Shown here in pieces: positions 18,849 through 26,767 of a stretch of DNA of 64,000 nt (positions are counted from its first letter, which is position 1; each line of letters opens with the position of its first letter). The position numbers were made by a program, and so were the translations under genes. The notes beneath the pieces were generated by a model. That model had not been told where the DNA came from and did no database searches. It saw nothing but the letters and a program-made list of their open reading frames with translations. Origin of the DNA: Kineosporia babensis (GTDB lineage Bacteria; Actinomycetota; Actinomycetes; Actinomycetales; Kineosporiaceae); NCBI RefSeq assembly GCF_021129305.1, contig NZ_JAJOMB010000002.1:310001-374000 (forward strand). Direction: 5' to 3'.

Positions 18849-19465
18849 AGGTGTACGGCCTGCTCGGCCAGTAGACCGATGCTGATCGCGGTCATCGCGA
18901 CGCCGGAGCAGCGGGCCACGATCTTCGCCGCCGCGGGCCGGGCCCGCAGCAGGGCCCGGGAGCTGGTGCCCACGCCGGTGTAGACGATGGCGCACATCAG
19001 CATGTGCAGGCCGCCGAGCGCGATCAGCTGGATGGTGAGGGGCCAGGCCGCCGACGGGTCGGTGAACTGGGGCAGCAGAGCCAGGAACAGCAGCAGGGCC
19101 TTGGGATTCAGGCCGCTGATCATGGTGCCGCGGGCCACCTGGCTCAGGGTCGACGTGTTCTCGGTGCTGTTGTGGGCCTGGGGGACCGGCGGATTGAGGA
19201 TCGTGGTGATACCCAGGTAGGCGAGGTAGCCCGCACCGGCCAGGGTCAGCACGGTCAGGGCGCCGGGCGTGCTCGTGATCACGGCAGCTGCCCCGGCCGC
19301 GACGACCACGGTGATCAGCAGGTACCCGGCCAGCAGACCGGAGACGGCCGGCAGCACCGAGCGGTAGCGCAGCCCGGCGGTGATCGCGTAGGCCCAGTCG
19401 GCTCCCGGCGTCAGGACCAGGAGGACGGAAACCGCCCAGAACGCCGCAATCATCCCCAAGGCCAT
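18845..19465 (-). CDS. LysE-family amino-acid exporter
   Basis: 206 aa, the usual length, with about six helices. Start ATG 19465 gives MALGMIAAFWAVSVLLVLTPGADWAYAITAG, matching the LysE/RhtB N-terminus (TPGADWA). 'SGLNPKALLLFLALLPQF' is the second family landmark (NPKA). It is divergent from an Lrp-type regulator with a 111-nt shared promoter region, the classic arrangement in which the Lrp protein senses the amino acid and activates its exporter. Confidence 0.93.
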   Translation of the reverse strand: MALGMIAAFWAVSVLLVLTPGADWAYAITAGLRYRSVLPAVSGLLAGYLLITVVVAAGAAAVITSTPGALTVLTLAGAGYLAYLGITTILNPPVPQAHNSTENTSTLSQVARGTMISGLNPKALLLFLALLPQFTDPSAAWPLTIQLIALGGLHMLMCAIVYTGVGTSSRALLRARPAAAKIVARCSGVAMTAISIGLLAEQAVHL

Positions 19466-19576
19466 TGGTTCGGCCCGCCTTTCGTGAATCCGGGGCACCG
19501 GTGTGCCGCCGAACCAGAAAGTTACGGACGATTCACCGGGAAGTGCTGCCCGGATCCGGTACTGCAGGGGCTCGTG

Positions 19577-20047
19577 ATGAGAAAGAATCGGCCGGTGGAC
19601 GCCCTCGATCGCGAGATTCTTGCGCAGGTGCAGGCCGACGGCCGCCTGACGCTCACCGAGCTGGCCGGGCGGGTGGGCCTGAGTGTGTCCCCGGCCCACC
19701 GCCGGCTGCGGGCGCTGGAGCGCGACGGGGTGATCACCGGTTACCGGGCCCAGCTCGACCCGGCCGGGGTCGGGCTCGGCTTCGAGGCCCTGGTGTTCGT
19801 CACCCTCACCGAGAGCGGGGCGGGGATCGTCGCGGCCTTCGAGCAGGCCGTGGTCGAGATCCCGCACGTGGTCCAGGCCCAGCGGCTCTTCGGCACGCCC
19901 GACTTCCTGCTGCGGGTGGTCGCCAGTGACCTCACCGGATTTCAGCAGTTGTACGACAGCAAGCTGGCCACCTTGCCGGGCGTGCAGAAGCTGACTTCGA
20001 CGCTGGTGATGAAGAGCGTGGTCGAAGGCCGCGGCCTACCGCTCTGA
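19577..20047 (+). CDS. Lrp/AsnC-family transcription regulator
   Basis: 156 aa. ATG at 19577 is chosen (CAGGGG 6 nt upstream); the preceding GTG at 19574 is a possible alternative. N-terminal HTH 'LDREILAQVQADGRLTLTELAGRVGLSVSPAHRRLRALERDGVI', then the RAM ligand-binding domain with 'VVQAQRLFGTPDFLLRVVASDL' and 'LPGVQKLTSTLVMKSV'. It probably controls the divergent LysE exporter and itself. Only 5 nt separate its stop from the convergent GH114-like gene. Confidence 0.94.
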   Translation: MRKNRPVDALDREILAQVQADGRLTLTELAGRVGLSVSPAHRRLRALERDGVITGYRAQLDPAGVGLGFEALVFVTLTESGAGIVAAFEQAVVEIPHVVQAQRLFGTPDFLLRVVASDLTGFQQLYDSKLATLPGVQKLTSTLVMKSVVEGRGLPL

Positions 20048-20052
20048 GGAGC

Positions 20053-20985
20053 TCAGCAGGCCTGGTAGTGGTACGCCGACTTGCCGGCCGGGACCACGTC
20101 GCGGTCGCGCAGGATCACCGAGATGTCCTGGCCCTGGCTCTTGCAGGCGGTGGCGTAGGCGGACCTGCCGTTGTCGGTGTACTCGATCTCGTAGACCTGG
20201 TCGCCGTAGATGTCGGTGTAGGCGTCGCACTCCTTCCAGACCTGGCACTCCTCCGCGATGGCGAAGTCGAAACCGGCCGTCCGGGCGTCGTTCTGGTCCA
20301 GCTCGGCGGTGTTCTTCTGGGCGATGGCCAGGCCCGCCTCGTGCGCCCGCTGGGCCAGCAACGCCGAGAACGCGACGTTGTCGTCCTTGGTGAGCAGCTC
20401 GTCCGAACGCGTGTAGGTGTCCAGGTTGTCCGGCTCGACGGCGTCGAAACCGGCTGCGGCGCAACCGTCGATCCACTCGCCGACGATCCCGGCCAGGGCC
20501 TCGCGCTTGGCCTCGGTGGAGGTGTCGAGGATGTACTCGTCCCACTCCGAGTCGCGCACGTACTCGCCGTCGGCGTTCTTCAGCAGCAGGTCGTCCTGCT
20601 CGCCGGTCCAGTACTCGGCGTCGCCGGGCTGGGTCTGGAAAGCGTTGACGTAGCAGATGTTGTACTTGCCGGCGGCGGGCTCGGCCTCACGGTCGCGGTC
20701 GACGATCTCGACGCCCGTCGCGGGCTCGTAGGCCCCGCCGATCTGGTAGTCGAACTGGCCGTTGGCCGGGGGCAGCGTGACGTCGGCCGAGTTCTGGTTC
20801 TCGTCGGCCGGGGTGGTGCTCGGGCTCGGCGCGGGCGTGCTGGTGGCCGGACGCTCGCGGCCGCCCCGGTCGTGCCACGGATTTGCGGCGCCGGCAACGG
20901 TGTACGAGCCCACACCGAGCAGCAGGACCAGGCCCGCTGCGGAGGCCATGACGATACGACGGCGGTTGCTGCGCTTGCTGCTCAT
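20053..20985 (-). CDS. Secreted endo-alpha-1,4-polygalactosaminidase-like protein (GH114 type)
   Basis: 310 aa. KRSNRRR plus a hydrophobic stretch at about 12-33 form a signal peptide or anchor, followed by a Pro/Ser/Thr linker (PATSTPAPSPSTTPA). The catalytic TIM barrel begins near FDYQIGGAYEP and contains 'DSEWDEYILDTS', 'IDGCAAAGFDAVEPDNLD' (acidic residues expected at the strand-4 active site) and 'GLAIAQKNTAEL'. Family assignment to the GH114-like group is by these motifs. The likely substrate is an amino-sugar exopolysaccharide, unproven. Two dyads lie upstream (21082-21095, 21118-21139). Confidence 0.85.
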   Translation of the reverse strand: MSSKRSNRRRIVMASAAGLVLLLGVGSYTVAGAANPWHDRGGRERPATSTPAPSPSTTPADENQNSADVTLPPANGQFDYQIGGAYEPATGVEIVDRDREAEPAAGKYNICYVNAFQTQPGDAEYWTGEQDDLLLKNADGEYVRDSEWDEYILDTSTEAKREALAGIVGEWIDGCAAAGFDAVEPDNLDTYTRSDELLTKDDNVAFSALLAQRAHEAGLAIAQKNTAELDQNDARTAGFDFAIAEECQVWKECDAYTDIYGDQVYEIEYTDNGRSAYATACKSQGQDISVILRDRDVVPAGKSAYHYQAC

Positions 20986-21286
20986 GTTCTTCCTGCCCCG
21001 GAACGCCCCGCCTCGGGCTGACCCCTGGCGACCGGTGCCGGATCGACCGCACGGATGCGGGTTCGCCGGCTGAGCGGTTCCGTTCGGGCCCGAACCTAGG
21101 CGGGCCAGTGAAAGTGGGACCTTAAATGCGGTTTAGGTCTGGGCCCGGCCGCCGGCTTCGAGATCTGCCGGTACGACAGATCTGAGCTGGGACGTTGCTC
21201 CTGAGGGCAGCACCTTTAGGCACGATTGAGGCGATCCGGAGCACAGGAGGCTTATCGACCGAAGTGGCCGGGTAGCGTGATTCGGG
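20986..21286. other. 301-nt non-coding divergent spacer with two dyads
   Basis: Between the GH114-like gene (minus) and the ImmA/IrrE gene (plus). It contains the perfect 14-bp palindrome GTTCGGGCCCGAAC at 21082-21095 and an imperfect dyad GACCTTAAA/TTTAGGTC at 21118-21139 in a locally AT-rich patch. No RNA gene or clear -35/-10 pair seen. Confidence 0.5.
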
Positions 21287-21757
21287 ATGCGTGAGCGACA
21301 ACTGCGACGGCGGTGCCGGGCGCTGCTGCGTGAGCTGGACGTGCCTGCGCCGTTCGGTCCTCGTGAGCTGTGCCGCCGGCTCGCGCAGCACCGGGGCCGG
21401 CCGATCCGGCTGGTGCCCTTCGCGATCGAGCAGCCCGGCCCGTTCGGGATCTGGTTCGCCACCGACGCGGCGGACGTGATCGTCTACCAGTCGCAGACCA
21501 CCCCGGCCCATCAGGAGCACATCATCCTGCACGAGGTCGGGCACATCATCGCTGGTCACGATGGTGAGCCCCGTCTCCGCACCGCCTACGACAGCCGGCC
21601 GGAGTGGGAGGCCGAGCTGATCGCGACCATCCTGCACGAGTGGGCCGGGCGGGGCGACGGTCTGGGCGAGGCCGCTGCGCAGGCCGCCGATCCGAACCGG
21701 CAGGCCGCGCTCGAGCGGATCGGGCACGCGCTGTCCGGCGGCGGGGGCTGGTCGTGA
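21287..21757 (+). CDS. ImmA/IrrE-family zinc metallopeptidase-like protein
   Basis: 156 aa with the gluzincin motif HEVGH at residues 82-86 (HEXXH) and a downstream Glu in RPEWEAELIA as likely third ligand. ImmA/IrrE proteins cleave or inactivate HTH repressors in mobile elements and stress responses. It overlaps the next gene by 4 nt (GTGA). An XRE-type HTH protein is encoded convergently two genes away. The trio ImmA, MAB_1171c-type membrane protein and XRE regulator recurs in actinobacteria (recalled, not checked). Confidence 0.88.
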   Translation: MRERQLRRRCRALLRELDVPAPFGPRELCRRLAQHRGRPIRLVPFAIEQPGPFGIWFATDAADVIVYQSQTTPAHQEHIILHEVGHIIAGHDGEPRLRTAYDSRPEWEAELIATILHEWAGRGDGLGEAAAQAADPNRQAALERIGHALSGGGGWS

Positions 21758-22962
21758 GGGTCGCGCTCACCGTGGCACTGGAGATCGGCCTGTGGTGGGC
21801 CGCGATCGTGAAGCTGCAGCACCTGCGCCGCTCGCCCGGTGATCGGCCGCTGCGCGCGGTCACCGGGTTGTGCTTCTGCCTGGCGCTGGGCCCGCTGGCC
21901 GCGATGCCCGGGCTGAACGAGGTGATCGAGGAAGCAGTCCCGGGCCTGTCCCGGCTGCTGCTGAACCTGTTCACGGTGACCGCGACCTACTGCCTGATGG
22001 CCTTCTACGGCTACTCGGTGGGTGGGGAGCACACCTCCGGGCAGTTGCGCCGCTGGCTGGCCGGGCTGATCGGGGCGCAGACGGTGATGGCGCTCGCCTG
22101 GGTGCTGGCCCCGCCGCCGATCCGGATCGCCCCGGCCGCGCTGGAGAGCCTGGACGACCGGCACAGCGTGATCTTCACGGTGACGGCGCTCGGCTACATG
22201 GGATTCGGCCTGAGCCACGCCTTTCGCTGGTCGGTGCGGTACGCCCGGGCCGCCCACCGGGTCCGGCTGCGCACCAGCCTGCGGATCGTCTCGGTGGCGC
22301 TGGCCTGCCTGCTCACCGCCTGCCTGAGCAAGGTTGGGGTGGCCCTGACCCTGGGCCTGGCCGGGGACCTGCGGCCGGACGAGGAGGTGATCGCCGCGGT
22401 CAGCCTGGTCTACCCGGTCCTGGTGCTGCTCGGAACCGCGCTGATCGTCACGGGTTTCTGCTACCCGGCGGTGGCCTCGTGGCCGGCCCGGGTACGGCAG
22501 GCGCGGGAACGGCGTGGCCTGTACCGCCGGCTCGGCCCGCTCTGGTTCCGGATGCGGGCCGCCTTCCCTCATCTGGTGCTGCCCGGCGGCTGGCTGCCCT
22601 GGACGGACCGGGCCTACTTCCGCCGGGTGATCGAGATCCGCGACACGATCGTGCAGCTCGGGCCCTACTACGATCCCGAACTGGCCGCCCGCGTGAGAAG
22701 TGCGGAGTTCGGGGACAGTTCGGCGACTGCTGAGGACACCCGGGAGATCCGGGTGCGGGCCGTGCTGACCGTCGACGCACTGCGCCGCAAGCAGGCCGGG
22801 CAGCCGGTCGAATCGCCTTACGTCATGCCCGCTCTCGGCGGTGACGACCTGGACTCCGACGCCCGCTGGCTGGCCGGGCTGGCGGCAGCGGTCGAGGATG
22901 CCGAGGCTCAGTCGGCCGCCGAGCCGGTCTCGTCCAGCACGTCGAGCATCCGCAGTACCTGA
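21754..22962 (+). CDS. MAB_1171c-type multi-spanning membrane protein
   Basis: 402 aa from GTG at 21754, coupled to the ImmA/IrrE stop. Seven or so hydrophobic helices in the first 250 residues (ALTVALEIGLWWAAIV, LCFCLALGPLAAMPG, and others), then a cytosolic C-terminal part with 'RRLGPLWFRMRAAFP' and 'YFRRVIEIRDTIVQLGPYY', which are typical of this putative transporter/DUF group. Its function is unknown. The 3' end overlaps the convergent XRE gene by 55 nt. Confidence 0.8.
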   Translation: MRVALTVALEIGLWWAAIVKLQHLRRSPGDRPLRAVTGLCFCLALGPLAAMPGLNEVIEEAVPGLSRLLLNLFTVTATYCLMAFYGYSVGGEHTSGQLRRWLAGLIGAQTVMALAWVLAPPPIRIAPAALESLDDRHSVIFTVTALGYMGFGLSHAFRWSVRYARAAHRVRLRTSLRIVSVALACLLTACLSKVGVALTLGLAGDLRPDEEVIAAVSLVYPVLVLLGTALIVTGFCYPAVASWPARVRQARERRGLYRRLGPLWFRMRAAFPHLVLPGGWLPWTDRAYFRRVIEIRDTIVQLGPYYDPELAARVRSAEFGDSSATAEDTREIRVRAVLTVDALRRKQAGQPVESPYVMPALGGDDLDSDARWLAGLAAAVEDAEAQSAAEPVSSSTSSIRST

Positions 22963-23423
22963 CGGCGCAGCTGGGGGCTCATCTCCCCGGCCCGCATGGC
23001 GATCGCCCGGACCTGGTGATCGGCCAGTTTCTGGCGCCACTCGATCTCCTGCGCATCCTCCCCGAGCAGGTAGGCCGCGGTGATCGGGGCGTCGTGGGCG
23101 GCGCGGTGCCGGTCGAAGAACGCGGCGATCGCCCGGACCACCGCGATGGTCGGGTTGGTGTTGCTGCCCGAGCGCAGGGTGGCCAGGTAGACCCGGGACA
23201 GAGTGGTGTCGTGGCCTGGGTCCTCGCTGATCGCGCGGGCCACGTACGGGGTGGAGAACTCGCGCCAGGTACCGCTCTCGTCGCGCTGGCCGATCGTGGC
23301 GAACAGTTCGTTCAGCCGGTCGGCGAACGCCGGTCGGGAATCGGACACCCTTTCGCCCCCAGTCAGGCCAGCCGGTACTTCCACGCTGGAACCGTTAAGC
23401 AGAATGTACGGCTCACGGTTCAT
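22908..23423 (-). CDS. XRE-type HTH regulator
   Basis: 171 aa from ATG 23423, or 146 aa from GTG 23348 (preceded by a G-rich stretch GGGGGCGAAAGG). The shorter form begins at the usual FADRLNELF start of this group. The HTH lies in 'STPYVARAISEDPGHDTTLSRVYLATLRSGSNTNPTIAVVRAIAAFF', followed by a helical C-terminus (VLRMLDVLDE). Actinobacterial relatives regulate growth or antibiotic genes and often pair with ImmA/IrrE proteins, as here. It could be the target of the neighbouring metallopeptidase (inference). An upstream TATACT (23440-23445, minus strand) is a possible -10. Confidence 0.8.
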   Translation of the reverse strand: MNREPYILLNGSSVEVPAGLTGGERVSDSRPAFADRLNELFATIGQRDESGTWREFSTPYVARAISEDPGHDTTLSRVYLATLRSGSNTNPTIAVVRAIAAFFDRHRAAHDAPITAAYLLGEDAQEIEWRQKLADHQVRAIAMRAGEMSPQLRRQVLRMLDVLDETGSAAD

Positions 23424-23674
23424 CCGCGCGAGTCAGTACAGTATATTTACCGGTGGGCGTCTGGCGGAGCAGGGCGGTCGTTCGCGGTTTCGGTGGGGGT
23501 TACCGCGGAGGCCGGAGGGAACCCGGTCCGCTCCGGCGCCCGTGGGGGGCACCCGTGGCCGTCGGTCTGCGCACCTGATCCGGAGGGGGATCGGGACTCC
23601 GGACCGGCGGCCATCGGTGTTTACCGACCTCGGGCCGTTTCCATGACGCCGCCAGTAGTGCAAAGGTGGGCATC

Positions 23675-24610
23675 GTGGAAACCCGGGAGCTGAGTTCCGA
23701 ACGGCATACGGACAGTGAACTCGATCTGGGTGAGTCCGGCTCGCCCGAGCAGGGTTCCACGCCGCCGCGCCTGCCGTTCGGTCTGTCGGTCCGCGGGCTC
23801 CAGGGCACCGCCGCCGTGCTGGGTTTCGTCACCATCGTCTCGGCCGCGGTGATCGGCGGTGCACTCGCGGTGGATTCGGTGGCCCGCTGGGACGGTGACC
23901 GGCCCGACGGCAGCGCCCTGCTGAACGACAGCGAGCGCAAGGAGGCTCAGCTGGACGCGCTTCCGCCGAGCCCGGAGGACGATGCCCCGGCGGTCGAGGA
24001 CGAGAAGGCCGGCCAGGGCGACGGTGAGGCTCCCAAACCCAAGAGCGGCAAGGAGTCCGGCGACCAGGCATCGGGATCGGGCGAGGGCCGGAACGACTCC
24101 GGCGGCAAGCAGGTCGACCAGGTGAAGTCGGAGAAGAAGGCGCCGAAGGCCAAGGCGCCGGCCCCGCTCGCCTCGATGGGCATCATCCGTAATCTGGCCA
24201 CCGGGCAGTGCATCGACCTGCCCGCCGCGGACGTGCCGGCCGTGGGCACCGCGGTCAACCAGTACAACTGCATCCCGGGCCCGAACGACAACCAGGACTT
24301 CGAGCTGGTCGAGCAGTTCGGCGAGCTGATGCTGCGCAACCTGAAGACGAACTACTGCCTCGACCTGCCCGGCACCGGCAGCGTGAAGCCGGGGGCGGTG
24401 GTGATCGTCAGCCCGTGCCAGTCCGGTGACACCGAGAACCAGATGTTCCGGGCCGAGCCGCAGACCGACGGCTACTACCTGCGGCACGTGAAGAGCGGCC
24501 TGTGCCTGGACGTCGACGGCGCCGGCGACGACGAGCGCAACCGGCCCGGTCAGCTGCTCACCGTGTACACCTGCTCGCCGGACGACGACCACATCTGGAC
24601 CGTCGGCTAG
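23675..24610 (+). CDS. Membrane-anchored ricin-type beta-trefoil lectin-domain protein
   Basis: 311 aa from the GTG at 23675, placed 8 nt after AAAGG (an in-frame GTG at 23666 is too close to it). The N-terminal cytosolic tail is followed by one transmembrane helix (TAAVLGFVTIVSAAVIGGAL, about 50-70), a charged Lys/Glu/Ser/Gly-rich linker (about 80-165), then a single beta-trefoil: 'IIRNLATGQCIDLP', 'LRNLKTNYCLDLPG', 'LRHVKSGLCLDVDG' mark the three internal repeats, each with the Cys-Leu/Ile-Asp core. It probably binds carbohydrate at the cell surface. Confidence 0.88.
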   Translation: METRELSSERHTDSELDLGESGSPEQGSTPPRLPFGLSVRGLQGTAAVLGFVTIVSAAVIGGALAVDSVARWDGDRPDGSALLNDSERKEAQLDALPPSPEDDAPAVEDEKAGQGDGEAPKPKSGKESGDQASGSGEGRNDSGGKQVDQVKSEKKAPKAKAPAPLASMGIIRNLATGQCIDLPAADVPAVGTAVNQYNCIPGPNDNQDFELVEQFGELMLRNLKTNYCLDLPGTGSVKPGAVVIVSPCQSGDTENQMFRAEPQTDGYYLRHVKSGLCLDVDGAGDDERNRPGQLLTVYTCSPDDDHIWTVG

Positions 24611-24747
24611 GGAGCGTCTCACCTACGGGCGCCGGGTGCGACCAAAGTCTGACCAAGGCAACCATTCCGGAGACGGACGCGGTGGACCGGCCTGGAGGGC
24701 CAGTCTTGACCACGTCAGCAAACGTCGCTCGGAAGGAACGAAACATC

Positions 24748-25455
24748 ATGCGTACCAAGCGAATCGCCGTCTCCGGTATGGTCGCCGCCCTGGGTGTCAG
24801 CGGTCTGCTCCTGGCTTCGGTGGTCTCGGCCCAGGGAGCCTCCGCGCAGCCCCGGGCCACTGCCACCTGCGAGGGGCTCGAGGCCACGATCCTCGGCACC
24901 GCGGGCGATGACCACCTGGTCGGTACCGAGGGCGACGACGTGATCGTGGCGCTCGGCGGCGACGACCTGATCGACGGCAAGGGCGGCGACGACATCATCT
25001 GCGCCGGCCCGGGTAACGACATGGTGGACGGCGGCAAGGGCAGCGACAGCATCGACGGTGGTGCGGGTGACGACGTGCTGATCGGTGGCGCCGGCATCGA
25101 CTTCATCCTCGGTGGCAGCGGCGAGGACCTGATCACCGCGGACGCCGGCCACGACTTCGTCTCCGGCGGCAACGGCGACGACACCATCATCGGCGGCAAG
25201 GGCGACGACGTGCTGGACGGCGGCAAGGGCGACGACCAGATCGCCGGTGAGGCCGGGGACGACCTGATCACGGGCGGTGCGGGCAAGGACGAGATCCAGG
25301 GCGGCAAGGGCGATGACAGCATCCTCGGCGGCCCGGGGGCGGACAAGCTCTACGGCAACGCCGGCAACGACCTGATCGCCGGTGAGGGCGGCAAGGACAA
25401 GATCTTCGGTGGCTCCGGCAAGAACAAGATCTACCAGGGCAACGCCCCTGAGTGA
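24748..25455 (+). CDS. Secreted RTX (hemolysin-type) calcium-binding repeat protein
   Basis: 235 aa from ATG 24748 with GGAAGGAA upstream. Sec signal peptide ends near ASAQP. From about residue 50 the chain is almost wholly tandem nonapeptides of the GGxGxDx[IL] type (GGDDLIDGKGGDD, GGAGDDVLIGGAGID, GGKGDDVLDGGKGDD), which fold into a calcium-filled parallel beta-roll. No enzymatic domain or T1SS C-terminal signal is evident, so it is a short structural or adhesive protein. A hairpin terminator follows. Confidence 0.92.
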   Translation: MRTKRIAVSGMVAALGVSGLLLASVVSAQGASAQPRATATCEGLEATILGTAGDDHLVGTEGDDVIVALGGDDLIDGKGGDDIICAGPGNDMVDGGKGSDSIDGGAGDDVLIGGAGIDFILGGSGEDLITADAGHDFVSGGNGDDTIIGGKGDDVLDGGKGDDQIAGEAGDDLITGGAGKDEIQGGKGDDSILGGPGADKLYGNAGNDLIAGEGGKDKIFGGSGKNKIYQGNAPE

Positions 25456-25463
25456 TCCCGCTT

Positions 25464-25505
25464 CGGCGGATGGGGTCTGGCCGGCCGCATCCGCCGTCGC
25501 TGTTT
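25464..25505 (+). terminator. Hairpin terminator after RTX gene
   Basis: A 9-bp perfect stem (25464-25472 with 25488-25496), a 15-nt loop, then a T-rich tail ending at 25505. Confidence 0.7.
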
Positions 25506-25531
25506 TGACGTTCCCTTTGTCCGGTTTCCCC

Positions 25532-25537
25532 TAAAGT
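25532..25537 (+). promoter_or_regulatory. Candidate -10 for leaderless carboxypeptidase transcript
   Basis: TAAAGT lies 6 nt before the GTG start at 25544, with no good Shine-Dalgarno. TTGACG at 25505-25510 is 21 nt away, longer than the ideal spacing. Confidence 0.4.
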
Positions 25538-25543
25538 CGGCCT

Positions 25544-26713
25544 GTGAAGATCAGTCGAGGCACCTTCAAGAAGCGTTACGTGGCGCTGGCCGCCGTGACC
25601 ACCGCCGCGATCGCCGTGCCGGTGGTGCCGAACCTGGCCTCCGCGCTGCCCGGCGCCACCCCGACCAAGGCCCAGCTGGTGGTCCCGGCCGGCCAGAAGG
25701 TGGCCGGTAAGGCGAAGATCAGCTGGCCCAGCACCGGCCGCGCGCGGATCGAGGTGGCCGGCCTGGGCACGGTCGGCACGCTCGGCAGCACCACCGAGTC
25801 GGTGCCGATCGCCAGCATCACCAAAGTCATGGCGGCGTACACCGTCCTGGAGAGCCACCCGCTGAAGGCCGGCGCCAAGGGCCCGAAGATCAAGATCACC
25901 AAGGCCGACGTCAACAGCTACAACCGGCTGAAGAAGGAGGGCGCCTCGGTGGTCAAGGTGAAGAAGGGCGACAAGCTGACCCAGCGGCAGGCGCTGCAGG
26001 GTCTGCTGATCTCCTCCGGCGGCAACCTGGGCGAGACCCTGGCCCGCTGGGACGCGGGCTCGACCGGCAAGTTCGTCAACAAGATGAACGCGAACGCCCG
26101 CGAGCTGGGGCTCACCTCGACCAGTTTCAAGGACGTGCACGGGGTCGACTCCGGTTCGCGCAGCAGCACCGAGGACCTGCTCGACCTGGCCCAGGCGGCG
26201 ATGAAACAGCCCGCCTTCCGCGAGGTGGTGCGCCTGAGCAGCGCGAAGATCCCGCAGAACAACCTGAAGTCGACCAACAAGCTGCTGGGCAGCAACGGCG
26301 TGATCGGGATCAAGACCGGCACCACCTACGCGGCCGGCGGCTGCCTGCTGTTCGCCGCCACCGACAAGGTCGGCGGCAAGACCCGGACGATCTACGGCGT
26401 GATGCTCGGCGCCCGCGGCGACGCGTACTCGGCCAACGCGCAGAAGTTCAGCAAGAACATGGTGATCTCGACCCGCAAGGAGCTGCGTGAGGTCACCCTG
26501 CTGAAGCCGGGCAAGGCCCTGGTGTCGGTGAAGAAGGACGACGGGCGCACCTACCGCTACGGCGTGAAGAAGACGGTGAAGTCGGCCGGCTGGTCGGGGA
26601 TGCCGTTCAAGATCGGCCTGCCGGGTGCTCTGGCGGCCGGCCAGACCCCGAAGAAGCTCAACGTCAAGGTCGGCAGCAGTACGATGAAGGTGGACCTGGT
26701 CCGGGTGAACTGA
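25544..26713 (+). CDS. D-alanyl-D-alanine carboxypeptidase (low-molecular-weight PBP)
   Basis: 389 aa serine-type peptidoglycan carboxypeptidase. Basic N-terminus plus Ala/Val core (about 12-32) is a signal peptide. Catalytic SxxK is SITK (Ser91, Lys94), and KTG is at Lys257 (GIKTGTTYAAGG). The second motif is SSGGN at 157-161, so an exact SxN triplet is not obvious. A basic C-terminal region, rich in Lys, may bind the wall. It acts outside the membrane to trim stem peptides. Monocistronic between two hairpin terminators. Confidence 0.9.
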   Translation: MKISRGTFKKRYVALAAVTTAAIAVPVVPNLASALPGATPTKAQLVVPAGQKVAGKAKISWPSTGRARIEVAGLGTVGTLGSTTESVPIASITKVMAAYTVLESHPLKAGAKGPKIKITKADVNSYNRLKKEGASVVKVKKGDKLTQRQALQGLLISSGGNLGETLARWDAGSTGKFVNKMNANARELGLTSTSFKDVHGVDSGSRSSTEDLLDLAQAAMKQPAFREVVRLSSAKIPQNNLKSTNKLLGSNGVIGIKTGTTYAAGGCLLFAATDKVGGKTRTIYGVMLGARGDAYSANAQKFSKNMVISTRKELREVTLLKPGKALVSVKKDDGRTYRYGVKKTVKSAGWSGMPFKIGLPGALAAGQTPKKLNVKVGSSTMKVDLVRVN

Positions 26714-26719
26714 AAAGCC

Positions 26720-26760
26720 GAACGGCCGCTCCCTTTCCGGGGAGCGGCCGTTCTGGTTTT
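26720..26760. terminator. Strong bidirectional hairpin terminator
   Basis: A 14-bp perfect stem (26720-26733 with 26740-26753), 6-nt loop, followed by TGGTTTT on plus and preceded by an A run (AAAAG at 26713-26717) that would give T residues on minus. It separates the convergent carboxypeptidase and RND genes. Confidence 0.9.
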
Positions 26761-26767
26761 GGGCGGA

